Assembly (NCBI GenBank): GCA_019417795.1
Contig: DXUR01000206.1
Location: forward strand, 1-5,576
From: Clostridiales bacterium
GTDB taxonomy: Bacteria; Bacillota_A; Clostridia; Oscillospirales; Oscillospiraceae
Direction of reading: 5' to 3'
Length of the DNA: 5,576 nucleotides
The notes beneath the pieces are model-generated. The model was not told the origin of the DNA. It searched no databases and was given only the letters and a program-made list of their open reading frames with translations. Numbering within the stretch: position 1 is the first letter of the stretch; each line of letters starts with the position of its first letter. Positions 5,121-5,576 of this stretch are shown one piece after another. Both the position numbers and the translations under genes were made by a program.

Positions 5121-5576
5121 CTAACCACGAAACAACCGACTAAACCATCCCTGTTTTTTCGGCTCGTCTCCACTTCCCTCGCTCTGATCAGTACCGGAGG
5201 TAAGCTGCTGCTGTATTGTTCCCGCGTGAAGTGCCTGGGCAGCCTGTGCCGTCTGCTGGGCGGCAACCAATGCAGCGTTGCTCTCGGAAAGCCTTGCGTT
5301 CAGATCCTCGATCTGCTTGTCCTTTATCGCAAGCTGTCCTTGCAGCGTGTCGATTGTGGTCTGCAATACTGCTATCACACCCACATTTTCAGACTGCTCC
5401 AATACCTCTCCATTGGAGCGCTCCGTATGCGCATACGTATGCGCTCCAACGGAGCACTCCTTTTGCAGAAAGTCTTGTTTTATAAGGGTTTCACCCTGCT
5501 CCTCTATATACAAAACCCCCTGCTCCGTATGCGCATACGGAGCGCAAACCGTATGCAGTTTGCCTTTGTACCGCTT
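5121..5576 (-). CDS. Helix-turn-helix/coiled-coil plasmid protein, main part (5' end at 112 on the circle)
   Basis: This is the larger part of the 170-residue protein that begins at 112. In whole-protein numbering, residues 1-25 form a helix-turn-helix. Residues 39-55 (VLYIEEQGETLIKQDF) resemble the short wing or linker seen after the DNA-binding part in this family. About 85-143 is a coiled coil rich in Q, A, E and L, including LQGQLAIKDKQIEDLNARL. The tail KKQGWFSRLFRG is basic and aromatic. The layout matches DUF536-like plasmid proteins linked to replication, partition or copy control; the exact role here is not known. It follows the antitoxin genes and precedes cat by 28 bases, so it is probably co-transcribed with both. 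The motif YAHTE occurs twice (33-37 and 67-71) because the coding DNA carries two related palindromes. A TTG at 5513 could be mistaken for the start if the window were treated as linear. Confidence 0.85.
   Translation of the reverse strand, partial: KRYKGKLHTVCAPYAHTEQGVLYIEEQGETLIKQDFLQKECSVGAHTYAHTERSNGEVLEQSENVGVIAVLQTTIDTLQGQLAIKDKQIEDLNARLSESNAALVAAQQTAQAAQALHAGTIQQQLTSGTDQSEGSGDEPKKQGWFSRLFRG
5408..5454. repeat. Large palindromic block inside the helix-turn-helix gene
   Basis: Outer arms of 13 bases (5408-5420 and 5442-5454) match with one mismatch. Inside is a 16-base perfect palindrome GCGCATACGTATGCGC (5429-5444). Bases 5420-5437 are identical to the first 18 bases of the perfect 22-base palindrome at 1-22/5522-5543. 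The block encodes the second YAHTE stretch of the protein. Confidence 0.85.
5522..5543. repeat. Perfect 22-bp palindrome inside the helix-turn-helix gene (same locus as 1-22)
   Basis: GCTCCGTATGC followed directly by its reverse complement GCATACGGAGC. It is in the coding sequence of residues 30-37 of the helix-turn-helix protein. Together with the block at 5408-5454 it makes two related palindromes about 90 bases apart, a spacing pattern compatible with a protein-binding array. Confidence 0.88.
5522..5576. repeat. Terminal direct repeat marking circular closure (right copy)
   Basis: Second copy of the 55-base end sequence at 1-55. On the circle this is one locus. It lies in the 5' half of the helix-turn-helix gene and contains two adjacent inverted repeats: the perfect palindrome at 5522-5543 and a GCAAAC/GTTTGC pair with an 8-base loop (equivalent to 23-28 and 37-42). 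Confidence 0.93.

Noticed and set aside
5121..5513. A separate 130-residue gene starting at TTG 5513
   Set aside because: The frame continues without a stop through the window end and, on the circle, to an ATG with ribosome site at 112. The TTG is internal.
5408..5543. Repeats as a CRISPR array
   Set aside because: Only two related palindromes inside a coding frame, without regular spacers or cas genes.
1..5576. Insertion sequence or transposon carrying cat
   Set aside because: No transposase, no terminal inverted repeats bracketing cat, and no target duplication seen. The 55-base end repeat is explained by circularity.

Overview
The window reads as one complete small mobilizable plasmid, linearised at an arbitrary point. 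Its first 55 bases (1-55) are identical to its last 55 (5522-5576), and a gene that looks cut at both ends becomes one uninterrupted 170-codon frame when the copies are merged. This implies a circle of 5521 bp. Content points to the Bacillota, probably a gut clostridial host: strong GGAGG ribosome sites on every main gene, a MobV relaxase, a DUF536-like helix-turn-helix plasmid protein, and a chloramphenicol acetyltransferase of the clostridial/Campylobacter type. The species cannot be read from the sequence.

All supported genes lie on the minus strand, so the map is read from high to low coordinates. There are three transcription blocks. (1) A promoter at 949-977 starts a tight run: Phd/YefM-type antitoxin (649-927), RelE/ParE-type toxin (345-656, TTG start), RelB/DinJ-type protein (109-339), the helix-turn-helix/coiled-coil protein that crosses the window ends (112-1, then 5521-5121), and the chloramphenicol acetyltransferase (4469-5092). 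Within the first four genes neighbours overlap or nearly touch; cat follows after 28 bases with its own ribosome site but no clear promoter. (2) The mob promoter (4225-4253) drives the MobV relaxase (2958-4202). Just upstream is a strongly structured stretch (4260-4441), the best candidate for the transfer origin. (3) A promoter with a perfect TATAAT (2920-2948) lies at the 3' end of mob and would transcribe a leader of about 330 bases, full of inverted repeats, into the AEP-primase-like replication protein (1131-2588). The gene-free part at 2589-2957 is the best candidate for the replication origin or copy-control region.

Together the plasmid has replication, mobilization, addiction and one selectable resistance. 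The points most worth a second look are: two unrelated antitoxin families flanking a single toxin; resistance placed downstream of the addiction operon; large palindromes inside the coding sequence of the helix-turn-helix gene; and competing G-rich/C-rich pairing in the rep leader.
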